A DNA stretch of 64,000 bases from Marivita sp041725935. GTDB taxonomy: Bacteria; Pseudomonadota; Alphaproteobacteria; Rhodobacterales; Rhodobacteraceae. A program made the translations under genes and the position numbers. The DNA lies in NCBI GenBank assembly GCA_041725935.1, contig JBGRQD010000013.1, forward strand, positions 1 through 64,000, read 5' to 3'. The notes below the pieces were generated by a model. The model was given only the letters and a program-made list of their open reading frames with translations, made no database searches and was not told where the DNA came from. Positions 19,133 through 27,811 of the stretch are shown piece after piece (position 1 is the stretch's first letter; every line of letters begins with the position of its first letter).

Positions 19133-19424
19133 CATGGCTCTCCTTTCTGTTGCGCACGGTGCTGCGTTCGGCAAAGCGCGCCAGTGCCACGGTGGCCAGA
19201 AAGCCGACCAGCGCCAGCACGAGCCCGACGTCAAGAAACGCCGGTGTTGCGTAGCGAACAGCCGCCAACCCGCAAAAGGCGACGATGGCGACCGTCATGA
19301 AGTCCAGCGCGACAACCCTGTCCTGAAGGCTTGGTCCTTTGATCAGCCTCACAAAGGCCAGAACCACCGATCCGACGACACACAGAAAGCCGATCTCGAG
19401 GCTGAGTTCCAGAAATCCGTTCAT
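19125..19424 (-). CDS. mnhF: Na+/H+ antiporter subunit F
   Basis: 99-residue MrpF/MnhF subunit with three hydrophobic helices and the conserved LIKGPSLQDRVVALDFMTV loop between helices 1 and 2, whose aspartate is functionally important in Mrp systems. The start overlaps the mnhE stop by four bases (ATGA), and the end overlaps mnhG, so all are translated together. Confidence 0.93.
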   Translation of the reverse strand: MNGFLELSLEIGFLCVVGSVVLAFVRLIKGPSLQDRVVALDFMTVAIVAFCGLAAVRYATPAFLDVGLVLALVGFLATVALARFAERSTVRNRKESHDE

Positions 19425-19903
19425 CGTGAACCCTCCACCGCGTCGATCACCCAGCGCTCCATTCCATCCTTGAGACTCTTGCGCAGGGCGTCGGGATCAT
19501 CGGCAAACATCGCGTGCACCAGCAGCGTCTTTCGGTCCTCGCTCACGTCTATGCTGAGCGTGCCCGGCGTCAGCGAAATGAGGTTGGTCACCAGCAGGAT
19601 GCCCGTGTCCGTCTTCACATCGAGCGGCACCTCGATCAGCGCAGGACGGGCGCGGTGCCGCGGTGTCAGGATGTCGAAGGCGACCTCGAGGCTGGAGACG
19701 ATCAGCTCGTAATGGAACATGATGATCAGCTTGATCCACGCCGTCACCCGCCGGAAATAGCTGCTGGTTCCGATCAGAGGCTGAATCAGCCACAGAGCGC
19801 CATAGCCGATGACAAAGCCGGTGATGAGGCCGGTCAACGAGACGCTGCCGGTGAAGCCGACCCACGCGACAGCGAGAATGATGTTCAGTCCAAAGGCGTT
19901 CAT
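19421..19903 (-). CDS. mnhE: Na+/H+ antiporter subunit E
   Basis: 160-residue MrpE/MnhE subunit: two or three N-terminal membrane helices followed by a cytoplasmic domain containing TNLISLTPGTLSIDVSEDRKT, the most conserved part of the family. It overlaps mnhD by four bases at its start and mnhF by four at its end. Confidence 0.93.
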   Translation of the reverse strand: MNAFGLNIILAVAWVGFTGSVSLTGLITGFVIGYGALWLIQPLIGTSSYFRRVTAWIKLIIMFHYELIVSSLEVAFDILTPRHRARPALIEVPLDVKTDTGILLVTNLISLTPGTLSIDVSEDRKTLLVHAMFADDPDALRKSLKDGMERWVIDAVEGSR

Positions 19904-21396
19904 GGCTGATCCCCCAGCACTGCCGCGATATAGGCCGACGGATCAAGCAGCTGTTCGGCCGACGCACGCGCGAATTCCACAAACGGGTCGGGCATCACGC
20001 CGATGAAGACTGTCAAAACGGCCAGTCCCGCAATCGGTACCAGCATCGCGGCGCGGTCGCGGCTGGACAGGGTCGACAGCTTCGGCTCCACCCCGTCCGG
20101 ATGCGGTTCCCAGAATGCCTGCGCCCAGATCTTGGTCATGGAGTAGATCGTCAGAAGACCCACGGCGAGCGCGATCCCTGCGATGATCCAGCCCTCTATG
20201 TCGAGCGCCGCCTTGACCAGCAGGAACTTGGCCCAGAACCCCGACAGCGGCGGGAAGCCGGCAAGTGAGAAGGCAGGAACGAGGAACAGGACCGCCAGAA
20301 ACGGTGCGGATTTGTAGAGCCCGCCGATGCGCGCCAGTTCGGTGCTGCCCGTGATCCTTTGCGCGACGCCCGCGATCAGGAACAAGTTTGCTTTAACGAT
20401 GATATGGTGCACGAGGTAGAACACGGCCCCGAGGATGGCGAGCGGAGTCAGAAGTGCAAGACCCAGGATCATGTAGCCGATCTGGCTGACGATGTGGAAC
20501 GACAGGATCTTGCGCATGTCGGTCTGCGCCGCGGCCCCCAGAACGCCGACCACCATGGTCAGCCCCGCAACCCACAGCAGGATCGTGTGGGTGAATACGG
20601 TGTCGTGGTCAAAGATCAGCGTGAAGGTCCGCAACAGCGCGTAAACCCCCACCTTGGTCAGCAGCCCGGCAAAGACAGCCGAGACCGCGAAAGCCGGTGT
20701 GTGATACGACGCGGGCAGCCAGAAAAACAGCGGGAACACCGCCGCCTTGACCCCGAAGGCGATCATGAAGAGCACCGCGATGACCGTCAGCAATCGCTGG
20801 TCCGCGTTGTCCACGGCGCTGGCAAGATCGGCCATGTTGAGCGTGCCGGTCATGCCGTACAGAAGGCCGATGCCCGTGAGGAACATGATCGTCGACACGA
20901 GGTTGAGCGCCACGTATTTCACGCCGCCGTCGATCTGCTCGGGCCGTCCGCCCAGAACCAGCAGACCGAAGGACGCGATCAGCATCACCTCGAACCAGAC
21001 GTAAAGATTGAACAGGTCACCCGTGATGAACGCACCGACCACACCCGCGATCAGCATGTTGAAGAGCGCGTGATAGCCCAACGCTTCCATGCCCTCATCG
21101 ACATCCGCGATGGCGTAGATTGCAACGGCGAGAGCAACGATGGCGGTGATCAACACCATGACCGCCGACAGCAGGTCAGCCACCAGCGTAATGCCGAAGG
21201 GCGCGGGCCACTGGCCCATCTGGCCCGCGATGACGCCCTCGCGAAGAACGACGTTCATCAGCGCGATGGAAGCCGCCAGAAGGACGATCGACCCGACAAC
21301 GGAGATCCAGCGTCCTCGTGGGGAGGCCCGAAAGAGGAAGGCCAGAACCGCTGTAACGAACGGGACGACGATAGGTAGTGCAAGAAGCCAGCTCAC
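19900..21396 (-). CDS. mnhD: Na+/H+ antiporter subunit D
   Basis: 498-residue polytopic subunit related to NuoN/NuoM of respiratory complex I, with about 14 membrane helices. The proton-channel type motifs are visible, including the glutamate in YVWFEVMLIASFGLL, lysines in FGVKAAVFPLFFWLP and a HTPAFAVSAVFAGLLTKVG helix. Length is normal for MrpD. It is one of the two large ion-translocating subunits; its start overlaps mnhC by four bases. Confidence 0.95.
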   Translation of the reverse strand: MSWLLALPIVVPFVTAVLAFLFRASPRGRWISVVGSIVLLAASIALMNVVLREGVIAGQMGQWPAPFGITLVADLLSAVMVLITAIVALAVAIYAIADVDEGMEALGYHALFNMLIAGVVGAFITGDLFNLYVWFEVMLIASFGLLVLGGRPEQIDGGVKYVALNLVSTIMFLTGIGLLYGMTGTLNMADLASAVDNADQRLLTVIAVLFMIAFGVKAAVFPLFFWLPASYHTPAFAVSAVFAGLLTKVGVYALLRTFTLIFDHDTVFTHTILLWVAGLTMVVGVLGAAAQTDMRKILSFHIVSQIGYMILGLALLTPLAILGAVFYLVHHIIVKANLFLIAGVAQRITGSTELARIGGLYKSAPFLAVLFLVPAFSLAGFPPLSGFWAKFLLVKAALDIEGWIIAGIALAVGLLTIYSMTKIWAQAFWEPHPDGVEPKLSTLSSRDRAAMLVPIAGLAVLTVFIGVMPDPFVEFARASAEQLLDPSAYIAAVLGDQP

Positions 21397-21755
21397 TTAT
21401 GCGCCTCTTCAGGTTCGGCCAGGCGCATCTCGTCCGGCGTCAGGGAATTCAGGGAGGTCCAGGCACGGAAGACCAGAACAATGGCAAAGGCGAAAAGGCC
21501 AAAGCCGATCACGATGGCGGTCAGTACCAGCGCCTGCGGCAGTGCGTTGGCGATGTCTCCCAACGGGGCATCCGCACCTTCGGGGATCAGCGGCGGCGCG
21601 CCATCGGTCAGGCGACCGGCGACAAAAATCGTCAGGTTGGCTGCGTTCGAGATCAGAACCAGTCCGAAGATGAACCGCAGCAGGTGGTTGGACAACATCA
21701 GGTAGACCGACGCCGCGACCAGAACTCCAATTGTGACGGCAAACAGGAACTCCAT
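21393..21755 (-). CDS. mnhC: Na+/H+ antiporter subunit C
   Basis: 120-residue NuoK-like subunit with three helices: an N-terminal one, a second after LRFIFGLVLISNAANL, and a third in ALVLTAIVIGFGLFAFAIVL. The acidic/polar pattern ALVLTAIVIG is the family signature. The start shares one base with the mnhB stop. Confidence 0.94.
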   Translation of the reverse strand: MEFLFAVTIGVLVAASVYLMLSNHLLRFIFGLVLISNAANLTIFVAGRLTDGAPPLIPEGADAPLGDIANALPQALVLTAIVIGFGLFAFAIVLVFRAWTSLNSLTPDEMRLAEPEEAHK

Positions 21756-22174
21756 CAGATTTCCTCCTCCATCGCGAAGACAAGCGTGAGGATCGACCCG
21801 AACACCACGAGATAGACGCCGATATCAAAGACCAGCACCGAGGACAGAGGCAGGCCCTTGTCATCTTCAGTCGCCCCGATGAACAGCCATTGCCCGGTGA
21901 AGAGCGCGTCACCGAACAGGGCGGCGAACAGCCCGGCCGCCAAAGCGATGCCCAGGCCCCAGATCGCGATGGTCTGCGGCAATATACGCAGGGCCGCGCG
22001 GGCATCGTCCGTTCCGCAGGCAATGGCATACAGCACAAAGCCGGTGGCCCCCGTCAGCCCGCCGATAAACCCGCCGCCGGGTTCGTTGTGACCGCGCAGC
22101 ATCATGTAGAAGGAAAAGACCAGCAGCAGACCTGCCAGGTAACGCGTGCCGACATGCAGGATGACGGAATTCAT
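21755..22174 (-). CDS. mnhB: Na+/H+ antiporter subunit B
   Basis: 139-residue MnhB-domain protein with four helices, containing LLLVFSFYMMLRGHNEPGGGF, the conserved glycine-rich loop of MrpB, and FDIGVYLVVFGSILTLV near the C-terminus. That it is a separate gene, not fused to subunit A, makes this a seven-subunit (ABCDEFG) Mrp system, unlike the fused PhaAB form common in rhizobia. Overlaps mnhA by four bases. Confidence 0.94.
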   Translation of the reverse strand: MNSVILHVGTRYLAGLLLVFSFYMMLRGHNEPGGGFIGGLTGATGFVLYAIACGTDDARAALRILPQTIAIWGLGIALAAGLFAALFGDALFTGQWLFIGATEDDKGLPLSSVLVFDIGVYLVVFGSILTLVFAMEEEI

Positions 22175-24429
22175 GACTGGTCTCCTTTGCGTGTCGTGCG
22201 CAAGAGCGCGTAGGCCGAGAGGGCCGCGATAACGACCACGGCGATCTCTCCGAACGTGTCGAGTGCGCGGAAATCGACGAGGATCACGTTGACGATGTTG
22301 CGGCCAAAGGCCTCGGGCCAGCTTGTCGCCTCGAAATAGTCGGTCAGGCGCAGGTCAAGCGGGCTGGAGACCACGGCGATCAGGGTCAGCGACACCGCGA
22401 CGCCCATGGCGACCGACAAGGCCGCGTGGCCCAGCCGGAACTCCGCCTTGGGCAGCGACGGCAGGCGAAGCATGACGACCGACACCAGAACGACGATCAG
22501 CGTCTCGACCAAAAGCTGCGTGATTGCCACGTCGGGCGCGCTGAACACGATGAAGATCAGAGCGATGCCGATGCCGACCACGCCAAGCGCTGCGATTCCG
22601 GCAATCCGTGAATTGGTGAACAATGCGAGGATCGCCCCCGAGATCGTCAGAAGCGCGATGGACGCGTGTTTCCACTCCACATCCGACAGGTCCACATCGA
22701 TGAAAGGCATCCCGGTATAGACCAGCGTCAGCAGGATACCCGCCGCAATCGTGAGGAACGTGGCGAAGAGGTAGCTGGAGAGTTTGCCGTTTTGTACAAA
22801 CGCGGTTTGCAGTTTTGCAAATTGCTTGAACCCGTCGAGAAAGCCGTCCCAGCCATTGTCGAGGTTCGGCAGCGCCGCAAAGATCCGCGCCAGCAAAGCA
22901 CGCAACTGGACATGGCGCGCATAGATCAGCAGGCCCAGAACAAAGGTCGCAATGCTGAGGATCAGCGGGACGTTGAACCCGGCCCAGAGCTTGAGTTCCT
23001 TCGCGTCGCCGGCGTTGCCTTCGAGGGATACGACCATCGGATTGATCAAGGTGGTCTGCAAGAGGTCGGGATAAATGCCGAACAGCGCACCAAAGCTGGC
23101 AAGAATGATCGGACCGGCCCACATCTGCCAGGGTGCCTCGCGCGGCGACTGTCCCGAGGGCACCGTTCCGCGCCAGAACGGGCGGAACGCGACGACACCC
23201 GCAACGGCCAGCATCAGGGAATTCGACAGCAGCGCCGCTCCTGCAACGAGAACCGGTTCGGATGCGACGGCAAGCGCTCCGGCGTATTTCAGTTCCTTGC
23301 CGATGAAGCCAAGGAAAGGCGGAAAGCCTGCCATGGACAAGGCGGCAAGGGCGGCTGCAACTGCCGTGATCGGCATGAGCCGGCCCAGCCCAGCCAGTTG
23401 ATCTGTCTCGCGGGTGCCGGTGGACAGGTCGATGCAGCCGACCACTAGAAATAAGGACGCCTTGTAGAGCGAATGCACGATGAGGAAGGTTGCAAAGGCC
23501 GTCATCGCGTAGCCCGACTCCTGCCCGAGAAACAGCGTCAGCGTTCCCAGCGCCATCAGCGTGGTATAGGCCAGCGCCTGCTTGAGGTCGGTCTGCCGCA
23601 GCGCCAGCAGGCTTGCAAAGATCGCTGTGAGCGCGCCGAAAATCGTCAGCGTCCAGAGCCAGACATCGGTGCCGGACATCGCCGGGTGCATCCGGGCCAT
23701 GACGTAGATGCCCGCCTTGACCATCGTGGCAGAGTGCAGGAAAGCGCTGACCGGGGTGGGGGCGGCCATGGCGTTCGGCAACCAGAAATGGAACGGGATC
23801 TGCGCCGATTTGGTGAACGTGCCCGCCAGCAACAGGATCAGGATCGGCAGGTACATCGCGTGTTCCTTGAGCGCGCTGCCCTGGCCGATGATGCCCGAGA
23901 TGCTGGTCGTGCCCGAAATGGCCGCCAGCAAGATCAGGCCTGCCAGAAACGCGAGGCCGCCAGCGCCGGTGACGAAGAGCGCCTGCAACGCGTTGCGTCG
24001 GCTTTTCTCCGTCTCGTGCGAGAAGCCGATCAGCATGTAGGAGGTGATCGTCGTCAACTCCCAGAACACGAAAAGCAGGATCAGATCATCCGCCAGCACG
24101 AGGCCCAGCATCGACACCATGAAGGCGGTCAGGAAGAGCGCGAACCGTGCATATTGCGGGTGCCCGGCAAGGTAGGTGTTGGAATACAGCAACACCAACG
24201 TGCCGATGCCCGAAATCAGCAGCGAAAACGTCAGACTCAACCCGTCCACGAGGAACGCAAACTCGATGCCCAAAGACGGAACCCACGGGATCGACACCCG
24301 GATGATTTCGGTGGCGGCGATGGTGGGGACCATCGACACGAAATAGGCAAACAGGGCTGCCGCGAACAGGATCGGGACCGTCCCGGTCAGGCCGTTGCCG
24401 CGCGTCTCGGTGGGAAATCCGCCTGCCAT
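22171..24429 (-). CDS. mnhA: Na+/H+ antiporter subunit A
   Basis: 752-residue largest subunit, NuoL-like over the first 500 residues and with a C-terminal DUF4040-type helical domain (IGIALIFIVFSAPDVAITQ). Key segments include LFVFWELTTITSYMLIG with the conserved glutamate, KSAQIPFHFWLPNAMAAPTP and SAFLHSATMVKAG. The ATG at 24429 has GGAGG upstream and shares its first base with the stop of the preceding universal stress gene (TGATG), which is better than the more distant in-frame start at 24504. It should form the main Na+/H+ pathway with subunit D. Confidence 0.95.
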   Translation of the reverse strand: MAGGFPTETRGNGLTGTVPILFAAALFAYFVSMVPTIAATEIIRVSIPWVPSLGIEFAFLVDGLSLTFSLLISGIGTLVLLYSNTYLAGHPQYARFALFLTAFMVSMLGLVLADDLILLFVFWELTTITSYMLIGFSHETEKSRRNALQALFVTGAGGLAFLAGLILLAAISGTTSISGIIGQGSALKEHAMYLPILILLLAGTFTKSAQIPFHFWLPNAMAAPTPVSAFLHSATMVKAGIYVMARMHPAMSGTDVWLWTLTIFGALTAIFASLLALRQTDLKQALAYTTLMALGTLTLFLGQESGYAMTAFATFLIVHSLYKASLFLVVGCIDLSTGTRETDQLAGLGRLMPITAVAAALAALSMAGFPPFLGFIGKELKYAGALAVASEPVLVAGAALLSNSLMLAVAGVVAFRPFWRGTVPSGQSPREAPWQMWAGPIILASFGALFGIYPDLLQTTLINPMVVSLEGNAGDAKELKLWAGFNVPLILSIATFVLGLLIYARHVQLRALLARIFAALPNLDNGWDGFLDGFKQFAKLQTAFVQNGKLSSYLFATFLTIAAGILLTLVYTGMPFIDVDLSDVEWKHASIALLTISGAILALFTNSRIAGIAALGVVGIGIALIFIVFSAPDVAITQLLVETLIVVLVSVVMLRLPSLPKAEFRLGHAALSVAMGVAVSLTLIAVVSSPLDLRLTDYFEATSWPEAFGRNIVNVILVDFRALDTFGEIAVVVIAALSAYALLRTTRKGDQS

Positions 24430-25400
24430 CAGTTGATACCTCCTGCGGGTGCCGTGCCAATCGGGGTCACGAAGCCGGACGCTTTCGCGGTCAGAACCGA
24501 GCAACTGACATGGTTGAGAATGGTCTCGGCGGTATCGCCGATGAACAGCCCTGCAACACCCGTGCGGGTCAGCGTTCCCATGATGAGGGTGTCGATGCCC
24601 TCGGCCATGACATGTTCGGGGATGACATCACCCGCGACACCCTTGATGTGAAGAACCCGCATGATGTCGTCGTACTCCGAAAAACCGGACACGAGGTCCT
24701 GCAACAGTGATTTGCTGTCGTTTTGTGCTCTGGCGACAAGACGGTCAATATCCGCTTCGGGAATGTTTGCCAGACCATGCCGCAAGGTGGACTCTTCCTG
24801 AAGCCGCCAGACATGCATCACATCCAGCTTTGCCTCATCCTTACGCGCAAGCGATGTTGCAAGTTCCATGATCGTCCGGTTCAGGCTGTTTCGGTTGGGA
24901 TCGTTCGCATCTGGGTCGACGGCGACAAGAATGCGCTGCGATCTGGGTTCGGCTGCTGAATTCAGCACCCAGATCGGACAGGGACATTTCCGCAACAGGT
25001 GCATATCGGCACCGGGAAAGAAGCGGCGCCCGGCAGTGCGATGGGCGCCCTTGATCACGATGTCATGGCCGCCCTGCAACACCTGGCGGATGATCTCGAT
25101 GAAGGGGGTGCCGACAAGCAGCTTTGTTTCCACAGGGATGCCCCTCTCGCGGAGCGGCTGTGCGCGGTCGTTCAGCTTTGCCCGGTGCACGGCGGTCACC
25201 GTTTCGCCGATCTCTTCGCTGCCAAGGCCCGGGATCATCGAAAAAAGGCTTGATACGTCCTGAGCGCCACCGCTGTCGATGGTTGTTACCATCGTGACCC
25301 GCGCGCCATTGGCGCTGGCAAGCCAGATCACGCGCTCAAGCGCCAATTCGAATGCGCTTTGCTCGTCGCACACGAAAAGAATGTTCCTGAATCGTTGCAC
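24429..25400 (-). CDS. Tandem-domain universal stress protein, first gene of the Mrp operon
   Basis: 323-residue cytoplasmic protein with two Usp domains (about 1-150 and 155-310). Each has a nucleotide-binding-like glycine loop: KGAHRTAGRRFFPG in the first and GTLTRTGVAGLFIG in the second; the first departs from the ATP-binding consensus. The start is a GTG preceded by GGAGGAG. The stop overlaps the mnhA start in TGATG, so it is translationally coupled to the antiporter. It resembles UspE-type proteins. A sensing or regulatory role for the antiporter is inferred from this coupling. Confidence 0.9.
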   Translation of the reverse strand: MQRFRNILFVCDEQSAFELALERVIWLASANGARVTMVTTIDSGGAQDVSSLFSMIPGLGSEEIGETVTAVHRAKLNDRAQPLRERGIPVETKLLVGTPFIEIIRQVLQGGHDIVIKGAHRTAGRRFFPGADMHLLRKCPCPIWVLNSAAEPRSQRILVAVDPDANDPNRNSLNRTIMELATSLARKDEAKLDVMHVWRLQEESTLRHGLANIPEADIDRLVARAQNDSKSLLQDLVSGFSEYDDIMRVLHIKGVAGDVIPEHVMAEGIDTLIMGTLTRTGVAGLFIGDTAETILNHVSCSVLTAKASGFVTPIGTAPAGGIN

Positions 25401-25476
25401 GCGACACGCTCCTCCACCTGCGGCCTAAGATAAGGTGGAAAATCCATTGACCAAATCGAAAATAATCGTAATTTTG

Positions 25477-25491
25477 ATAGATAGAATCTAT
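25477..25491. promoter_or_regulatory. OxyR-type operator half site
   Basis: The 15-base element ATAG-AT-AGA-AT-CTAT exactly fits the OxyR half-operator pattern ATAG-N-T-N3-A-N-CTAT known from enteric bacteria. It lies 13 bases before the GTG of the OxyR-like gene and in the divergent promoter of the usp-mrp operon. A degenerate second half, starting ATCG, can be placed seven bases upstream (25455-25469). Binding is inferred, not shown. Confidence 0.6.
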
Positions 25492-25504
25492 TAAAGGCGA
25501 ACAA

Positions 25505-26437
25505 GTGCCAAGCCTGCAACAACTTCGATACCTTGTCGCCGTCGCGGATCAGCTCCATTTCCGGCGTGCGGCAGAGCTGTGCAACGTGACGCAACCCACT
25601 CTCAGTGCGCAGATCAAGGAACTGGAACTGCGGCTGGGCACCAGCCTCGTCGAGCGTGGTCGCTCCAAGGTGATGATGACCCCGACGGGCAAGGAGATCG
25701 CAGAGCGTGGGCGGCGCATTCTGCGTGAGGTTGCTGAAATTCACACTATCGCCAAGGCCGGGCAAAGCGTGCTGAGCTCGGTCATCCGGATCGGGGTGGT
25801 GCAGACGGTGGGATCGTATTTCCTGCCCCTCGTGATCCCCGACCTGCACCGGGAGTATCCCAAGCTGGGTCTTTATATCCGCGAAGCGCTGCCGGACCTG
25901 TTGCTGCGCAGTCTCGAAGAGGGCGCATTGGACCTGCTGTTCTTTCCCCTGCCGGTGAACCGCGTCGAGCTGGAATCGCAATCGCTGTTCCGCGAACCGA
26001 TCCAGGTGGTGATGCCCGCCGATCACCGGCTTGCGTCAGAGCCCGAAATCGACCCGGTGATGCTGCGGGGCGAGACCATCCTGTCGCTGGAACCGGGGCA
26101 CAGGCTACATGAACTGGTGCGCAAGATCTCCGAGGACTACGGAGTCGAGCTGTCGCATGATTACGAAGGCACAAGCCTTGATACGCTGCGGCAGATGGTG
26201 GCCACGGGGATGGGCCTTTCGCTGATGCCCGCGCTTTACGTGAAATCCGAGGTGGCGCATCAGGACATCGTCGTGGCGCGCCCGTTTCGCGGCACGGCAC
26301 CGTCGCGCACCATCGGCATGGTCTGGCGCAAGGGCACGTCCCGCGAAGCGGAATTCCGGCTGTTGTCGACGCTTGTCTGCGCATCCCTGAGCGCACGCGC
26401 GACCGAGATCACCGTGCTGGGAAATGTGTCACGGTAG
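25505..26437 (+). CDS. LysR-family regulator of the OxyR subfamily lacking the redox cysteines
   Basis: 310 residues: N-terminal winged helix (HFRRAAELCNVTQPTLSAQI) and a LysR substrate domain that follows OxyR closely, e.g. TSLDTLRQMVATGMGLSLMP and SRTIGMVWRKG. At the peroxide-sensing loop, where OxyR has C199 and C208 in GHCLRDQAMGFC, this protein has R200 and S209 in GHRLHELVRKIS, so disulfide switching as in OxyR is impossible. Starts at GTG 25505 behind AAAGGCG. It is divergent from usp-mrp with a matching operator between, so those genes and itself are likely targets. It may sense another signal or be constitutively active. Confidence 0.88.
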   Translation: MPSLQQLRYLVAVADQLHFRRAAELCNVTQPTLSAQIKELELRLGTSLVERGRSKVMMTPTGKEIAERGRRILREVAEIHTIAKAGQSVLSSVIRIGVVQTVGSYFLPLVIPDLHREYPKLGLYIREALPDLLLRSLEEGALDLLFFPLPVNRVELESQSLFREPIQVVMPADHRLASEPEIDPVMLRGETILSLEPGHRLHELVRKISEDYGVELSHDYEGTSLDTLRQMVATGMGLSLMPALYVKSEVAHQDIVVARPFRGTAPSRTIGMVWRKGTSREAEFRLLSTLVCASLSARATEITVLGNVSR

Positions 26438-26521
26438 GATTTGCAGCGTGAGTTGGTGTCGCCCGATCACCGGGGGCGGACCTGTGAAGGTCCAACAGTC
26501 ACACTCGTATTCTGGGAATTT

Positions 26522-26597
<76 letters not shown>

Positions 26598-26625
26598 GTT
26601 AATGCGCGTCAATTACGCAAAGCCG

Positions 26626-26653
26626 GGGGCGGGATCAAGCGTGATTCCGCCCC
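26626..26653. terminator. Possible terminator hairpin behind the FYDLN protein gene
   Basis: Twelve-base-pair inverted repeat GGGGCGGGATCA / TGATTCCGCCCC with one mismatch and a four-base loop, between the tRNA gene and the FYDLN protein gene. No strong U-run follows on the minus strand, so termination is likely but not certain. Confidence 0.4.
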
Positions 26654-26663
26654 TTTCGTAGAA

Positions 26664-26984
26664 TTAATCGTCGTCGTCGCCTGCAACGTCCGCGATGTCG
26701 TCCAGCGAGACGTTGTCGTCGTCGTCATCGTCTTCCAGAACGTCATCGTCTTCGAGATCGACATCGACATCATCGTCTTCCAGAACATCCGACTCTTCTG
26801 AGTCGTCAGTCTTGGCCTTGCTCTGGCGGTCTTCGGCGTCTGCCGCGATCATGCGGGTCTTGCCTGTTTCAATCTCGACCACTTCGCCGGTGTACGGGCT
26901 GATGATCGGATTGGCATTCAGGTCATAAAAGCGCTTGCCGGTCGTCGGGCAAACGCGTTTGACGCCCCATTCTTCCTTGGACAT
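26664..26984 (-). CDS. FYDLN acid domain protein (TIGR02300 family)
   Basis: 106-residue protein: the N-terminal 45 residues hold a small metal-knuckle-like region with WGVKRVCPTTGKRFYDLN, and the rest is an extremely acidic low-complexity tail of aspartate and glutamate. This family is nearly confined to Alphaproteobacteria and has no established function. The tail is coded by repetitive GAC/GAT/GAG codons, so the DNA looks like a trinucleotide repeat but the frame is maintained. Confidence 0.92.
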   Translation of the reverse strand: MSKEEWGVKRVCPTTGKRFYDLNANPIISPYTGEVVEIETGKTRMIAADAEDRQSKAKTDDSEESDVLEDDDVDVDLEDDDVLEDDDDDDNVSLDDIADVAGDDDD

Positions 26985-27088
26985 GGGTCATACCCTTTAT
27001 TTCGTGGTCATATCGACAATCTGCGCCAACTGCCATAACACCGAACCGGTGTCAAAGGCTTTAGGGCCCAGATTTCATCGAGCGGCAT

Positions 27089-27781
27089 ATGGGCGTCAGA
27101 ACCTTTCCCGGCAACCCCGAAATTCCGTTGAAACTGCGGAAAAACGCGCGTGCCCGCCGCATGACGCTGCGCATCTCGCGTGTCGACGGGGCGGTGACCC
27201 TAACGGTGCCGCGCGGCGTGTCAGAACGAGAGGCGCTGAACTTCGCGGCGGAAAAAAGCGACTGGGTCATCGGTCACCTGTCACAGCAAGCCAGACCCGA
27301 GCGGGTCGGGCCGGGACACAGTCTGGACGTCGGCGGCCGGCCGTTCCGGATCATGCAGGGCGAGGCCAAGAAGCTTCTGGTGCAGGAGGGTCACATCCTG
27401 CTGCCCGCGCCCGAAGAAAAGGGCCGCGTTCATCTGTTGGCCTGGCTCAAGGAACAGGCGCGGATCGAGCTGACCTGCGCTTCGGATCATTACGCCGAAC
27501 GGCTTGGGCGACAGTATGCGCGCCTGAGCCTGCGGGACACGCGGTCGCGCTGGGGGTCGTGTTCGTCCGCCGGTGCGCTGATGTATTCGTGGCGGTTGAT
27601 TCTCGCGCCGAAACCCGTGCTCGATTATGTCGCGGCGCATGAGGTCGCGCATTTGCAGGAAATGAACCATTCCGCTGATTTCTGGCGCGTTGTGCACCGG
27701 CTTTACGGGCCGCACGAAGAGGCGCGGGCTTGGCTGAGGCACGAAGGTCCGAAGCTGCATCGTTTTCGGTTTGATGCTTGA
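27089..27781 (+). CDS. YgjP-type zinc metallopeptidase
   Basis: 230-residue protein of the YgjP/WSS1-related metallopeptidase family. The zinc site is AAHEVAHLQEMNHSADFW (HExxH plus a downstream histidine), preceded by the family marker SRWGSCSS. The N-terminal part is basic (RKNARARRMTLRI). Its substrate is unknown in bacteria. The gene ends inside the -35 element of the next gene's putative promoter. Confidence 0.9.
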   Translation: MGVRTFPGNPEIPLKLRKNARARRMTLRISRVDGAVTLTVPRGVSEREALNFAAEKSDWVIGHLSQQARPERVGPGHSLDVGGRPFRIMQGEAKKLLVQEGHILLPAPEEKGRVHLLAWLKEQARIELTCASDHYAERLGRQYARLSLRDTRSRWGSCSSAGALMYSWRLILAPKPVLDYVAAHEVAHLQEMNHSADFWRVVHRLYGPHEEARAWLRHEGPKLHRFRFDA

Positions 27782-27806
27782 CGCTTTATACCGGTGTGAT
27801 CACAAT
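27778..27806 (+). promoter_or_regulatory. Putative sigma-70 promoter giving a leaderless GntR transcript
   Basis: TTGACG at 27778-27783, a 17-base spacer, then CACAAT at 27801-27806. Transcription would begin about six bases later, on or next to the ATG at 27812. No Shine-Dalgarno sequence precedes that ATG, which agrees with leaderless translation. Inferred from spacing only. Confidence 0.4.
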
Positions 27807-27811
27807 TCAGC

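Noticed and set aside
20359..21378. Plus-strand frame opposite mnhD
   Set aside because: Shadow of mnhD; composition dominated by R, D, H and Q, no start signal.
23473..24651. Plus-strand frame of 392 codons opposite mnhA
   Set aside because: Shadow of mnhA and the Usp gene, no family features.
26478..26493. Short hairpin GGACCT-GTGA-AGGTCC after the OxyR-like gene
   Set aside because: Short stem with no U-run, not convincing as a terminator.
26664..26800. GTC/ATC trinucleotide repeat resembling a microsatellite
   Set aside because: It encodes the acidic tail of the FYDLN protein and stays in frame.
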